A stretch of 16,334 nt of DNA, taken from DASSKA01 sp963839365. Its GTDB lineage: Bacteria > Actinomycetota > Actinomycetes > Propionibacteriales > Nocardioidaceae. The notes below the pieces were generated by a model. It ran no database searches. It had not been told where the DNA came from and saw only the letters and a program-made list of their open reading frames with translations. Position 1 is the first letter of the stretch. Each line of letters opens with the position of its first letter. Position numbers and translations under genes: made by a program. The DNA lies in assembly GCA_963839365.1 (NCBI GenBank), contig CAWIUT010000004.1, positions 1-16,334 on the forward strand, given 5' to 3'. This document shows positions 1 to 5,897 of this stretch, one piece after another.

Positions 1-151
1 GGGGCGCGGCGAGCCGCGGCTTGCCGCATGGTCAGACACGCCGCGCCGCATCCTCAACAGTTGCGGTTCCACGCACTGTCCCTGTCCGCGGCAGACAGGA
101 CTTGCAGGACCGCGAGATGAGGCCCCGTTACCGCCTCGGTTCTGCCCGAGA

Positions 152-235
152 TCAGTCGCAGTCCTCACCCTCGAACCCGATCAGCCGGTGCAGGCCGTAG
201 CGATCGGTTACCTGGCCGTCTGAGGCTCCCCACGG
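152..235 (-). pseudogene. C-terminal remnant of a VOC/PhnB-like (glyoxalase-fold) protein
   Basis: A 27-codon stretch on the minus strand ends in TGA at 152-154. It starts PWGASDGQVTDRYG and continues to LIGFEG, which resembles the C-terminal strand of PhnB/VOC proteins, where a WG-x-x-x-G-x-(V/L)-TD-(R/K)-(F/Y)-G motif is usual. An in-frame TGA lies just upstream of the proline codon and no open frame continues the fold, so only the tail of the gene is present. The likeness is a motif judgement from memory, so chance similarity cannot be excluded. I see nothing else in 1-298 apart from short imperfect hairpins. Confidence 0.35.
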
Positions 236-298
236 TCACGTCGGTCCGAGCGACTCCGTTGCGCTGGTCCGCACGCGGATGAGTGGTCTGGAGTCTGA

Positions 299-784
299 TC
301 AGGCGGCAGGTATGACAGCAAGCAGGCGTCGTACGGCGCTCCGGGAGACGAGTAGCGCGACGACGAGCAGCGTCACGGGTATGAAGCCGCCCAGGCTTAC
401 GGCGTCACCGAAGACAAGGTTGACCAGCTCGAGGACCACGAGCTTGCTGCCGGCGGCGATGGCCCACAGCGACACGACGGCGGCGACCTTGCCACGTCGG
501 GTGGTCGCGGCACGGAGTCTGTCGACGACCTTGGTCTTGAGGGCGATCACGACTTCCAGCGTGACCTTGAGCAGGAGCGCGGTCAGCAGTGAGAGCGTGA
601 AGCCTTCGCTGATGACCGCTGGGACGTACTCGACGGCCAGGTTGAGCACGACAACGTAGACGAAGACGTCGATGACATCGACTTGGCGGGCGCGGATCCA
701 CCGGCGTGCTGGACCTCGTGGCGGTCGAGGTCTTGCGGAGGCTGGGCGCCCAGACTTTGAAGTCACAGTTCGATCTTGACGCAT
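299..784 (-). CDS. Small four-helix membrane protein of unknown function
   Basis: The 161-residue product has a basic, Arg/Pro-rich N-terminus (about residues 1-33). Four hydrophobic stretches follow, at roughly 38-57, 61-82, 99-125 and 132-147, joined by short loops; the loop around 83-98 is strongly basic (KTKVVDRLRAATTRRGK) and probably cytoplasmic. This pattern predicts an integral inner-membrane protein. I do not recognise the family. The frame is open for another 220 codons upstream, but that part is low-complexity Arg/Ala/Ser and overlaps the plus-strand gene at 949, so I place the start at the ATG at 784. A weak GAGA lies 6 nt upstream of it. It is divergent from the gene at 949. Start confidence is moderate and function is unknown. 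Confidence 0.68.
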   Translation of the reverse strand: MRQDRTVTSKSGRPASARPRPPRGPARRWIRARQVDVIDVFVYVVVLNLAVEYVPAVISEGFTLSLLTALLLKVTLEVVIALKTKVVDRLRAATTRRGKVAAVVSLWAIAAGSKLVVLELVNLVFGDAVSLGGFIPVTLLVVALLVSRSAVRRLLAVIPAA

Positions 785-948
785 CCGGGTCTCAACCTGG
801 CCCGATTGGCTGGTGCTGCTGCCCCGCCTCCAGTAGGCGTGCGCCGAGCTGCAGGCTGCGCACGCGGAATCTCGCAGGCCCGAAACCGCGCAGCCAGCGT
901 CACTGACGGGCCAAGAGCACGCGCCCCGAGTGGTCGTAACCTTGCTCA

Positions 949-1254
949 ATGACGGATACAGTGCGCTGGTGGGACATGCGCCCGGCACAAAGTAGGCAAG
1001 CCAAGACCTACGAGTGTCCGATCTGCCGCGGCCTGCTGTTGGCGATGAATCCCAACACACTGCTGTTTCCGGAGGGCGACCGTGAGCGTCGTCGTCATGC
1101 TCATACCGCCTGCGTAGCGAGACAGCGGAAGGCCGGCGAGTTGTTGACCAAAGCGGAGTGGGAACGGACGTGTCGACCACCAAGATCTGCAAGGCGCTCG
1201 TGGTGGCGCCGCCTGTTCGGCTCGCGCCCATCGCAGCGGCGCGGCGCGGGGTAG
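949..1254 (+). CDS. Small CxxC-containing hypothetical protein
   Basis: The 101-residue soluble protein has a CPIC pair at residues 24-27. This is followed by a Pro-Glu-Gly-Asp segment, an Arg-rich run and the motif HAHTAC at about 50-55. The two cysteines plus the His/Cys of the second motif could form a single zinc-binding site, but this is inference. Similar short proteins with a CP-x-C...PEGD...RRRHAHT core are, as far as I recall, widespread uncharacterised actinobacterial proteins. The C-terminal 25 residues are basic and rich in Arg and Trp, which might aid nucleic-acid binding. The ATG at 949 is chosen because homology-like sequence begins immediately after it; no convincing ribosome binding site is visible. 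It stands alone, 179 bp before the lipocalin-like gene. Confidence 0.72.
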   Translation: MTDTVRWWDMRPAQSRQAKTYECPICRGLLLAMNPNTLLFPEGDRERRRHAHTACVARQRKAGELLTKAEWERTCRPPRSARRSWWRRLFGSRPSQRRGAG

Positions 1255-1433
1255 CCGCCGGCGCCAGGGACACGCACGCACCGGGATGCCCGTGAGCGGA
1301 ACGGGTCGAACACCGATTGAAAGCTGATCGAAGACATCCTCGATTCGGCTGCCGGGACTGACGTCGGCTCACGGCTGCGAAATGACACGGCGGCAACGCG
1401 CCACGACCGCCTTCCCGGTGCTTTGCTGGGCCT

Positions 1434-1889
1434 ATGACGAGTCCAACCGGCAACAGCAGTGTCTCTGGCCGCGCGTTCGACGGGACCTGGAACCTTGTGA
1501 GCTGGGAAACCGTGGGACCGGCCGGGGAGGTGACCTATCCGTTAGGGCGGGAACCCGTAGGGCAGCTCATGTACGACAACGAGACGCGCACGGTGTCAGC
1601 ACAACTGGTGGAGAGCGGCCAACGTCGGTTCGCCAGCGACGACTGGCAGGCGGCCAGCGCGGAAGAGATGGTGGCAGCGTGGCCGAAGTACTTCGGGTAC
1701 TTCGGGGCGTTCACGGTCGACGAATCGGCTCAGACGGTTACTCACCACATTCGCTCCGGATGGTTCCCCAACCTGGCCGGCACCGAGCAGGTGCGCCACT
1801 TCGAGTTGCAGGGTGAGCGCCTCACGCTGGAAGCGGAGACTGCCTGGGGTGCGGTTCGCATCGTGTGGCGCCGCGAGTCAAGGCCATGA
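1434..1889 (+). CDS. Lipocalin-like domain protein
   Basis: The 151-residue protein matches the lipocalin-like family I know as Lipocalin_5 (PF13924). FDGTWNLVSWE (about residues 15-25) is the opening strand with the conserved G-T-W. It is followed by YPLG, a G-x-L-x-Y strand (GQLMYD), F-x-x-Y-F-G-x-F near 85-93, V-THH (about 102-106), a WFPN-x-x-GT segment (about 111-118) and a closing VWRR. The whole length is one domain, as usual for this family. There is no signal peptide, so it should be cytoplasmic. Members are thought to form an eight-stranded barrel that binds small hydrophobic ligands, but specific ligands are mostly unknown. The ATG at 1434 places the domain about 15 residues in. 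It is monocistronic as far as visible; the 240 bp that follow hold no recognisable gene. Confidence 0.88.
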   Translation: MTSPTGNSSVSGRAFDGTWNLVSWETVGPAGEVTYPLGREPVGQLMYDNETRTVSAQLVESGQRRFASDDWQAASAEEMVAAWPKYFGYFGAFTVDESAQTVTHHIRSGWFPNLAGTEQVRHFELQGERLTLEAETAWGAVRIVWRRESRP

Positions 1890-2129
1890 CAGACGCTTCC
1901 TGGGCCCGCGACACCAACGAGCCCGGAGGCCCGTTCGTTGGCGGTCAGCATTCGATAGATGCATGCGACCGGACCGCGCGGATCGTGGCTTCTCATCCCA
2001 GTCAGGGTCGGTGCCGCATGCTTGCGAGCACGGGGCCGCGATCTGACAGCTCATCTGCTCAGGACGACGGCGGCCCGTCCCACCGATGGGCTTCAGTGAT
2101 TTCACAGCGAGTGGTCGTAGGGTCCGGAC

Positions 2130-2342
2130 ATGATCCTGCTGGTGGCCTCAGCCAACGTGCGTCTCGACGTGATCCGCGACATGAAGGCCGTCGGGTACAT
2201 CGCGCGCGCCCCCAAGGAGGAGGACCAAGGAAGCAATGGGTACACGCTGTACGTCGAGGGCGTGCCGGCCGGCGAGGAAGAGCGGGTCATCAACATAGCC
2301 CGCGCCGTGGACCCGTCCGTCGAGCGGCTGCCGCCGGCATGA
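2130..2342 (+). CDS. Hypothetical 70-residue protein
   Basis: The small protein (MILLVASANVRLDVIRDM...) has an alternating strand-helix-strand pattern. A hydrophobic first strand and an amphipathic helix are followed by a Lys/Glu-rich loop (PKEEDQGSNG), a strand GYTLYVEGVP and a final helix EEERVINIARAV. This suggests a compact soluble alpha/beta fold, perhaps ferredoxin-like. I do not recognise the family. Codon use, with G/C in third positions, looks like real coding sequence, and a hairpin follows 13 nt after the stop. The start is the only ATG consistent with the fold; GTAGGG about 8 nt upstream could serve as a weak ribosome binding site. It is the last host gene before the putative element boundary. 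Confidence 0.62.
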   Translation: MILLVASANVRLDVIRDMKAVGYIARAPKEEDQGSNGYTLYVEGVPAGEEERVINIARAVDPSVERLPPA

Positions 2343-2355
2343 CGCCGCTCCCCGG

Positions 2356-2374
2356 GCCTGCGAGGAACGCAGGC
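2356..2374 (+). terminator. Hairpin terminator after the 70-residue gene
   Basis: A perfect 7-bp GC-rich stem (GCCTGCG / CGCAGGC) closes a 5-nt loop and starts 13 nt after the stop codon at 2342. There is no T-tract, as is common for actinobacterial terminators. The call rests on position and stem stability. Confidence 0.5.
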
Positions 2375-2404
2375 GAAAGGCAGAGTGGGCCCGGACCGCA
2401 GTAA

Positions 2405-2441
2405 CCCCGTCTGACCCACGTTTACGCAGGTCAGAAAGGGG
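2405..2441 (-). terminator. Strong hairpin, probable terminator of host rnpB
   Basis: The inverted repeat has an 11-position core stem (TCTGACCTGCG / CGTGGGTCAGA read on the minus strand) around a TAAA loop. It is flanked by CCCC at one end and GGGG at the other, which can extend it. In the minus-strand RNA the two odd positions are G-U wobbles, whereas in plus-strand RNA they would be mismatches, so the hairpin is built to act on minus-strand transcripts. It sits 3 nt beyond the rnpB 3'-end-like sequence at 2444-2470, where an rnpB terminator would be expected. Confidence 0.6.
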
Positions 2442-2443
2442 AA

Positions 2444-2470
2444 GGCGGATGAGCTGGCCTGTAGGCCGGG
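2444..2470 (-). ncRNA. rnpB: 3'-terminal fragment of RNase P RNA; probable attL core
   Basis: Read on the minus strand, these 27 nt run from CCCGGCC through TACAGGCC to CTCATCCGCC. This closely matches the conserved 3' end of actinobacterial RNase P RNA as I remember it (...CCCGGCnTACAGGCCnnCTCnTCCGCC). Similarity stops abruptly at 2470/2471: the expected preceding AGAAC is absent, and no other rnpB signature such as the GGAAnGTCCGGG-like or ACAGAAA segments occurs anywhere in the window. A terminator-like hairpin lies directly downstream. The simplest reading is a short target-gene fragment left by site-specific integration into the 3' end of rnpB, with the intact gene restored at the other end of the element beyond 16334. 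The match is from memory and needs a covariance-model search. Confidence 0.6.
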
Positions 2471-2475
2471 GAGCT

Positions 2476-3147
2476 TCAAGCGGGGCCCGGCAGACGACGG
2501 AGATCGACGAAAAGGGCCTCTGACCTGCGGTTTTGTGGTTTGGCGGTGGTGGTCATCGGTGGTCGTTCGTGAAATTCTTGCGGACTATTTGCGGACTGGA
2601 TCGGGCCAGCCGCAGCGGCAACGACGTTGTGTACCTCGTGTCGCTGGGCCGCCGGAGAAGGGAGGGTGCCACATCGGACGCGGACGATCGTTGAGACCCC
2701 GAAGAGTCCGATTCCCCGTGCCGGGCGCTCGTTCGCCACGATGCGGCTCCTGCCTGGTCTCACGGCCAGGAACGTCGCGGTCACCGAGACCGGACGCCTG
2801 GGGTGTCGATGCACAGCCAGGCGAGCGAGCACGGCCTTGTTGGTCGCCGCCGGGTCCCGGAACAGCGCGCCCATCATTCGTGCCGTGGCCACGATCCGGG
2901 TGCCTGGGCGCACGACCACCCGATCGACCGAGCCCGGCGCCCCGGTCCCGTTGGCGAGCAAGATGCGAACCGAGCGATGCGGCGAGGTCGGAGCCGTGGC
3001 GTGCGGGCACGCGACCACCTGCGTGCGTGTCGGCGTCGCAGAGGGGCTCGGTCTGTGAGCCGCGTGCCGGTCGGGCCCACTTCCTGCCGACGAGCACGAG
3101 ACCCCACCGCAGCACAGGACCCCAACGAGGATGAGCCGGATGAGCAC
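2476..3147 (-). CDS. Putative lipoprotein with Ig-like-type domain; C-terminus reads into att region
   Basis: The 223-residue protein starts at GTG 3147. A hydrophobic N-terminus LIRLILVGVLCCGGVSC is followed by Ser/Gly, which fits a lipoprotein signal with Cys18 as the likely anchor, though the lipobox is imperfect. A Pro/Ser/Thr linker (20-55) leads to a beta-rich domain at about 56-160 with VDRVVVRPGTRIVATAR and VSVTATFLAVRPGRSRIVA, a pattern like bacterial Ig-like domains. It should be exported and membrane-tethered. It shares layout with the preceding lipoprotein (3282-3761), and its middle is almost duplicated in the pseudogene at 7319-7606. The last 55 or so residues are encoded by the attachment-site repeats (2519-2597) and stop 6 nt before the rnpB fragment, so the native C-terminus may be lost. 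The frame is open upstream to 3795, but that part overlaps the neighbouring gene. Confidence 0.68.
   Translation of the reverse strand: MLIRLILVGVLCCGGVSCSSAGSGPDRHAAHRPSPSATPTRTQVVACPHATAPTSPHRSVRILLANGTGAPGSVDRVVVRPGTRIVATARMMGALFRDPAATNKAVLARLAVHRHPRRPVSVTATFLAVRPGRSRIVANERPARGIGLFGVSTIVRVRCGTLPSPAAQRHEVHNVVAAAAGPIQSANSPQEFHERPPMTTTAKPQNRRSEALFVDLRRLPGPA
2519..2597. repeat. Left att-flanking repeats: inverted motif plus arm-type direct repeat
   Basis: The 23 nt at 2519-2541 (TCTGACCTGCGGTTTTGTGG...) recur inverted at 16303-16325 with 21/23 identity. The 26 nt at 2572-2597 recur in direct orientation at 16265-16290 with 24/26 identity; each contains two tandem TTGCGGACT-like units 11 nt apart. 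The layout fits integrase core-proximal and arm-binding sites on both ends of an integrated element. Binding by the integrase is inferred. Confidence 0.65.
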
Positions 3148-3281
3148 GCGTGCAGTGCACCTCGACTTGTTGTGCGACGTACTTGGAGGCTGCCGCACCC
3201 CGAGGGTGCCCGACGCGGCAGCAAGCTCCGTTCGTCCGAGAGCAGTTCGGCGCCGCGCCCGGCCTAGAGACCTGTCGATTC

Positions 3282-3761
3282 TCATCGCCTCCCGAGGGCG
3301 ACGCGCACCTGCACATGGATCACAGGACAGGTCGCGGGCTTTCCCGGACGAGCGGCGTCGCACAGCAGCGTGTGCGCGACCAGGGTCGCCTTGCCCGGAC
3401 GCTCGGCTCGAAGCACCCTCGTCCCCTGCTCGCGATGAACCACGCTCACGATGCCGCCATGCATGCGGATGGGCGGAGCGGCTACCGAGCCGTCGGCGTT
3501 GTGGGCGGCGACGATTCGGATCTCTTGGCCCGCCCGCATCTGGACCGTAGGAGCCGCGTGCGCCTGCAGATGTCCTGCGCACCACCCGACCTGGAGCTTG
3601 CGCCCGCGGCGCAGTACCACCGAGTAGAGCGCTCCGCACGTGCTTGCCCGCGGGGTCGGGCTGGAGGCTGCGCAGGCGAGCAGGAGAACCGCGACCACAC
3701 CTACGGCGATGAGAGCCATGAAGCTGGCTGATCGTGCGGACCTCTCGCCAGGCTTGGTCAT
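3282..3761 (-). CDS. Putative lipoprotein, beta-rich, ECF-cluster member
   Basis: The 159-residue protein has a basic start (MTKPGERSARSASF), a hydrophobic core and the lipobox LLAC with Cys30, then AASSPTP. It is therefore a likely membrane-anchored lipoprotein. The mature part has cysteines in pairs (STCG, GWCAG, LLCDA, ATCPV) and strands such as TVQMRAGQEIRIVAAHN and GKATLVAHTLLC. Its order of elements resembles the next gene downstream (2476-3147): linker, V-x-x-G-x-x-I-x-V-A strand, PG-x-(A/S)-x-(L/I)-VA strand and a final V-x-V-(Q/R)-(V/C) strand. The two are probably distant paralogues. The start ATG overlaps the stop of the upstream gene by 4 nt (ATGA), indicating translational coupling. 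A 134-bp gap separates it from the last gene of the cluster. The substrate or partner is unknown. Confidence 0.78.
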   Translation of the reverse strand: MTKPGERSARSASFMALIAVGVVAVLLLACAASSPTPRASTCGALYSVVLRRGRKLQVGWCAGHLQAHAAPTVQMRAGQEIRIVAAHNADGSVAAPPIRMHGGIVSVVHREQGTRVLRAERPGKATLVAHTLLCDAARPGKPATCPVIHVQVRVALGRR

Positions 3762-4426
3762 CGCGTCGCCTGCGTCGCGGATGGGCGCTGACCATGTGTG
3801 CGGACGGCGTGGGCAGTGGCGAGGACGTGGCGCATTTGCTGTTCGAGCTGGTGCGTGTTGCCGGGTCCGAAGTAGGCCCGGATGGTGAAGCCGGAGATGA
3901 CCCCGGGCGTTATGTGGCCGTCGGGGTCGGCCACGTCAGCCAGCAAAGTCCGGGCCGCCCCGCGATAGCAGGTTCGACCGAGGCTGAACTGCGGCGCGGA
4001 GTTGCTGCAGGCCGCGCCCCGGACTTTCGTTGGCCGCCCAGCGACGGTGGTGTTCGGATGGAACGGGGCCTTGGCCTCGAACGGAGGGCCGCCGACGATG
4101 ACGAGCACGCCGCCGCGGTGCAGCGCCTTTATCGGCGGCCCACACCGACCCCCGTTCGGGAGCTGCCTGCACTCAGGCCCCGCTGCCTGGTTGGTCCAGT
4201 AGGCCCAGGGCGCGCCGGCTCCGGAGAGGAACGTGACCGGCACGGCGCGCCAGCCGGACGGCCGCAGGAAGCGGATGTGGTCATAGGTCGATCCGAGGTG
4301 CCCTGGCTCCGGCGAGGAGTGGTGCGAACTCAAGGCCGCATTTCCACAGCCGGCCGACAGGAGGACCACCGCGATAGCTGCCGCGAGCAGAGTCACCACC
4401 CGGCGAAGCGGCCCCGCCTGCTTCAC
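3758..4426 (-). CDS. Secreted lipoprotein, paralogue of the upstream gene product
   Basis: The 222-residue protein has a signal (VKQAGPLRRVVTLLAAAIAV...) ending in the lipobox LSAGC with Cys27. The mature domain shares a string of motifs with its upstream neighbour: STY-x-HIRF-x-RP-x-GW (about 46-59), AYWTNQ (75-80), a Cys pair (86, 95), HR-x-GVLV (103-109), TVAGRP (127-132), a second Cys pair (140, 153), GPGNT (187-191) and LEQQ-x-RH (194-200). The four cysteines are placed to form two disulfides outside the cell. I do not recognise the domain. I choose GTG at 4426, preceded by GGAGA at 5-nt spacing; GTG at 4441 overlaps the upstream stop and is an alternative giving five more residues. Its 3' end overlaps the next start by 4 nt. 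Confidence 0.82.
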   Translation of the reverse strand: MKQAGPLRRVVTLLAAAIAVVLLSAGCGNAALSSHHSSPEPGHLGSTYDHIRFLRPSGWRAVPVTFLSGAGAPWAYWTNQAAGPECRQLPNGGRCGPPIKALHRGGVLVIVGGPPFEAKAPFHPNTTVAGRPTKVRGAACSNSAPQFSLGRTCYRGAARTLLADVADPDGHITPGVISGFTIRAYFGPGNTHQLEQQMRHVLATAHAVRTHGQRPSATQATR

Positions 4427-4437
4427 AGATTCTCCAG

Positions 4438-5094
4438 TCACGACCGCCGCCTCGCGACGTCGTGCGGCTGAGTACGCCGTACCGGTGATGCGGAGGTCGG
4501 ACGGGCGCTGGCGAGAGCGTGCCGCAGCTGCTGTTCCAGGTGGTCGGTGTTCCCGGGGCCGAGGTAGGCCAGCAGCTGGACCGCGATGGAGTGGCCCGGA
4601 CGATGGACGTGGGGGTCGAACACGTCGGCGACGAGCGCTCTGCTCGCGCCGGGGTAACAGCGCGCCCCAGCGCTTTCTGTCGTCGACCGCGAGCCGTCGC
4701 ACGTCCTGACCGTGATCGAGGCCGGTCGGCCGGCCACGGTGACATTCGGCCGGAGGATGCGCTTGTAGGTGTAGGTGCTTTGGGTGATGAGGACGAGCAC
4801 GCCGTTGCGGTGTACGGCCTTCACGGGCGCATGGCAGTCGATCTCTCCCCTCTGCGGGTGTGTGCACTGGGGCACGGTGTGCTGGTTGGTCCAGTAGGCC
4901 ACCGGAGACTCCAGGCCCGAGGAAGCGGTCGCGGGGACCTCCCGCCACCCGGGCGGGCGCACGAACCGGATGTGGTGGTAGGTCGACACGCTGCTGGTCG
5001 CCCCAGGTCCGGTGGAGCCGGTTGCACAGCCGGCCAGCAGGAGCGGCATCGCAGTTCCCACGGTGAGGAGTCGGGCCAGCCTGCTCGGCCGCAT
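4438..5094 (-). CDS. Secreted lipoprotein, first of a tandem paralogous pair
   Basis: The 218-residue protein has a short signal (MRPSRLARLLTVGTAMPLLL) ending in LLAGC with Cys23, a textbook lipobox, then a Gly/Ser/Thr linker. The mature domain carries the motifs shared with the downstream paralogue: STYHHIRFVRPPGW, AYWTNQ, TVAGRP, AYLGPGNT and LEQQLRH. Four cysteines (77, 87, 132, 146) line up with those of the paralogue. The last 20 residues are Arg/Ser/Pro-rich and probably disordered. ATG at 5094 has AAAGG at a good distance and gives the best signal peptide. In-frame ATGs at 5121 (8 nt after the upstream stop) and 5148 (overlapping it) are alternatives. It is a member of the minus-strand ECF cluster; the function is unknown, and surface exposure is inferred from the signal. 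Confidence 0.82.
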   Translation of the reverse strand: MRPSRLARLLTVGTAMPLLLAGCATGSTGPGATSSVSTYHHIRFVRPPGWREVPATASSGLESPVAYWTNQHTVPQCTHPQRGEIDCHAPVKAVHRNGVLVLITQSTYTYKRILRPNVTVAGRPASITVRTCDGSRSTTESAGARCYPGASRALVADVFDPHVHRPGHSIAVQLLAYLGPGNTDHLEQQLRHALASARPTSASPVRRTQPHDVARRRS

Positions 5095-5128
5095 GAACCT
5101 TTCGGCTAGCCCGGTCAGCATGTCCGCC

Positions 5129-5884
5129 TCATCGTTCGCTGGGGACATGGAGCTCGGCGGCGACATGCCTGATGGCCAGGGGCGAGAACGGGCGTTGGTT
5201 GGCGTGGAGCGATTGGCTCTCGACGGTGATCGCATAGCCGCCGGCGTGCCACCCGATCCGGTCCTGGAGAAGGGTGCCCTGCTGGCGTTCGGCCACCAGG
5301 GTCGCGGGGTGGCCATGGATGGTGAGATGGGAGACCGTGCCGGCCTGGGCACCGAGCTCGCCGGGGTTGGCGAAGTCTCTGGGATTCTCCACGATCGTCA
5401 GCGGTGCTCGGTGCACGCGGTCGGGGAAGGTGTAGGTGCGCGTCCAGCCCTCCATCGGGGAGCTGTCCGGGCCGCTCGCCCCGCGGGGCAGCCAGCGCGG
5501 GCGGGCCAGCTCGGTCTCGGGGATGAACGAGATCCGGTGGCCGGTCGAGGCGTCCACCAGCTGCCGCCGCCCCAGCGGTGCGCGGAGCGTGGTGGAGGCC
5601 TGCAACAGGGCCACGTCGGCGGGGCAGGCCACGTGAGGACCGGAGAGCGAGTACGCAGTCAGGCGCAGGCGGACCACCTGTCGTGTTCCGGTGGCCGTCA
5701 GGACCACGCGCCTGATGCAGCCGCCACCGAGCGCGGGCACCGTCACTTCGCGCCCGTTGGCCGAGACCAGAGCGTGGTCGATCGGCTGAAGCTGGGTCGA
5801 GATCCCTCGTGACCGCCAGCCGCCGGCCGCCACGGCGATGGCCGCGGCCAGTCCCAGGCTGGCCACCCAGGCGAGCCACTTCAT
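5129..5884 (-). CDS. Exported or membrane-anchored hypothetical protein
   Basis: The 251-residue protein has a single N-terminal hydrophobic segment (KWLAWVASLGLAAAIAVAAGGW, residues 2-23), either an uncleaved anchor or a signal peptide. The remainder looks extracytoplasmic: a strand-rich first half with cysteines near 56 and 87 (GGGCIRR, HVACPAD), a WTRTYTFPDRV segment near 147-157, and an LTIHGHPATLV segment near 187-197. That last segment loosely recalls the TVAGRPA segment of the lipoproteins downstream. A C-terminal GGYAITVES strand and a helix complete it. I do not recognise a family. The ribosome binding site GGGGGAGG lies 6 nt before ATG 5884, which fixes the start, and the gene begins 13 nt after the stop of the BNR-type gene. 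Its place in the operon suggests a partner in the same envelope response. Confidence 0.78.
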   Translation of the reverse strand: MKWLAWVASLGLAAAIAVAAGGWRSRGISTQLQPIDHALVSANGREVTVPALGGGCIRRVVLTATGTRQVVRLRLTAYSLSGPHVACPADVALLQASTTLRAPLGRRQLVDASTGHRISFIPETELARPRWLPRGASGPDSSPMEGWTRTYTFPDRVHRAPLTIVENPRDFANPGELGAQAGTVSHLTIHGHPATLVAERQQGTLLQDRIGWHAGGYAITVESQSLHANQRPFSPLAIRHVAAELHVPSER

Positions 5885-5897
5885 GGCCACCTCCCCC

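Noticed and set aside
2403..2441. Using the GCAGGTCAGA-N(1-2)-GGGG match (2427-2441 versus 16316-16330) as the att core itself.
   Set aside because: It is only about 15 nt with a gap and is part of a terminator stem. The adjacent rnpB 3' end explains the left boundary better, though the core may include both.
2476..3795. A 439-codon minus-strand open frame as one protein.
   Set aside because: Its first ~215 codons are Arg/Gly/Ser low-complexity and overlap the well-supported lipoprotein gene at 3282-3761. Only the part from GTG 3147 has a signal-like start and domain content.
3734..5812. Several long plus-strand open frames (for example 3734-4471 and 5012-5812).
   Set aside because: They lie opposite the lipoprotein operon, lack plausible ribosome binding sites and show the biased composition of antisense frames in GC-rich DNA.
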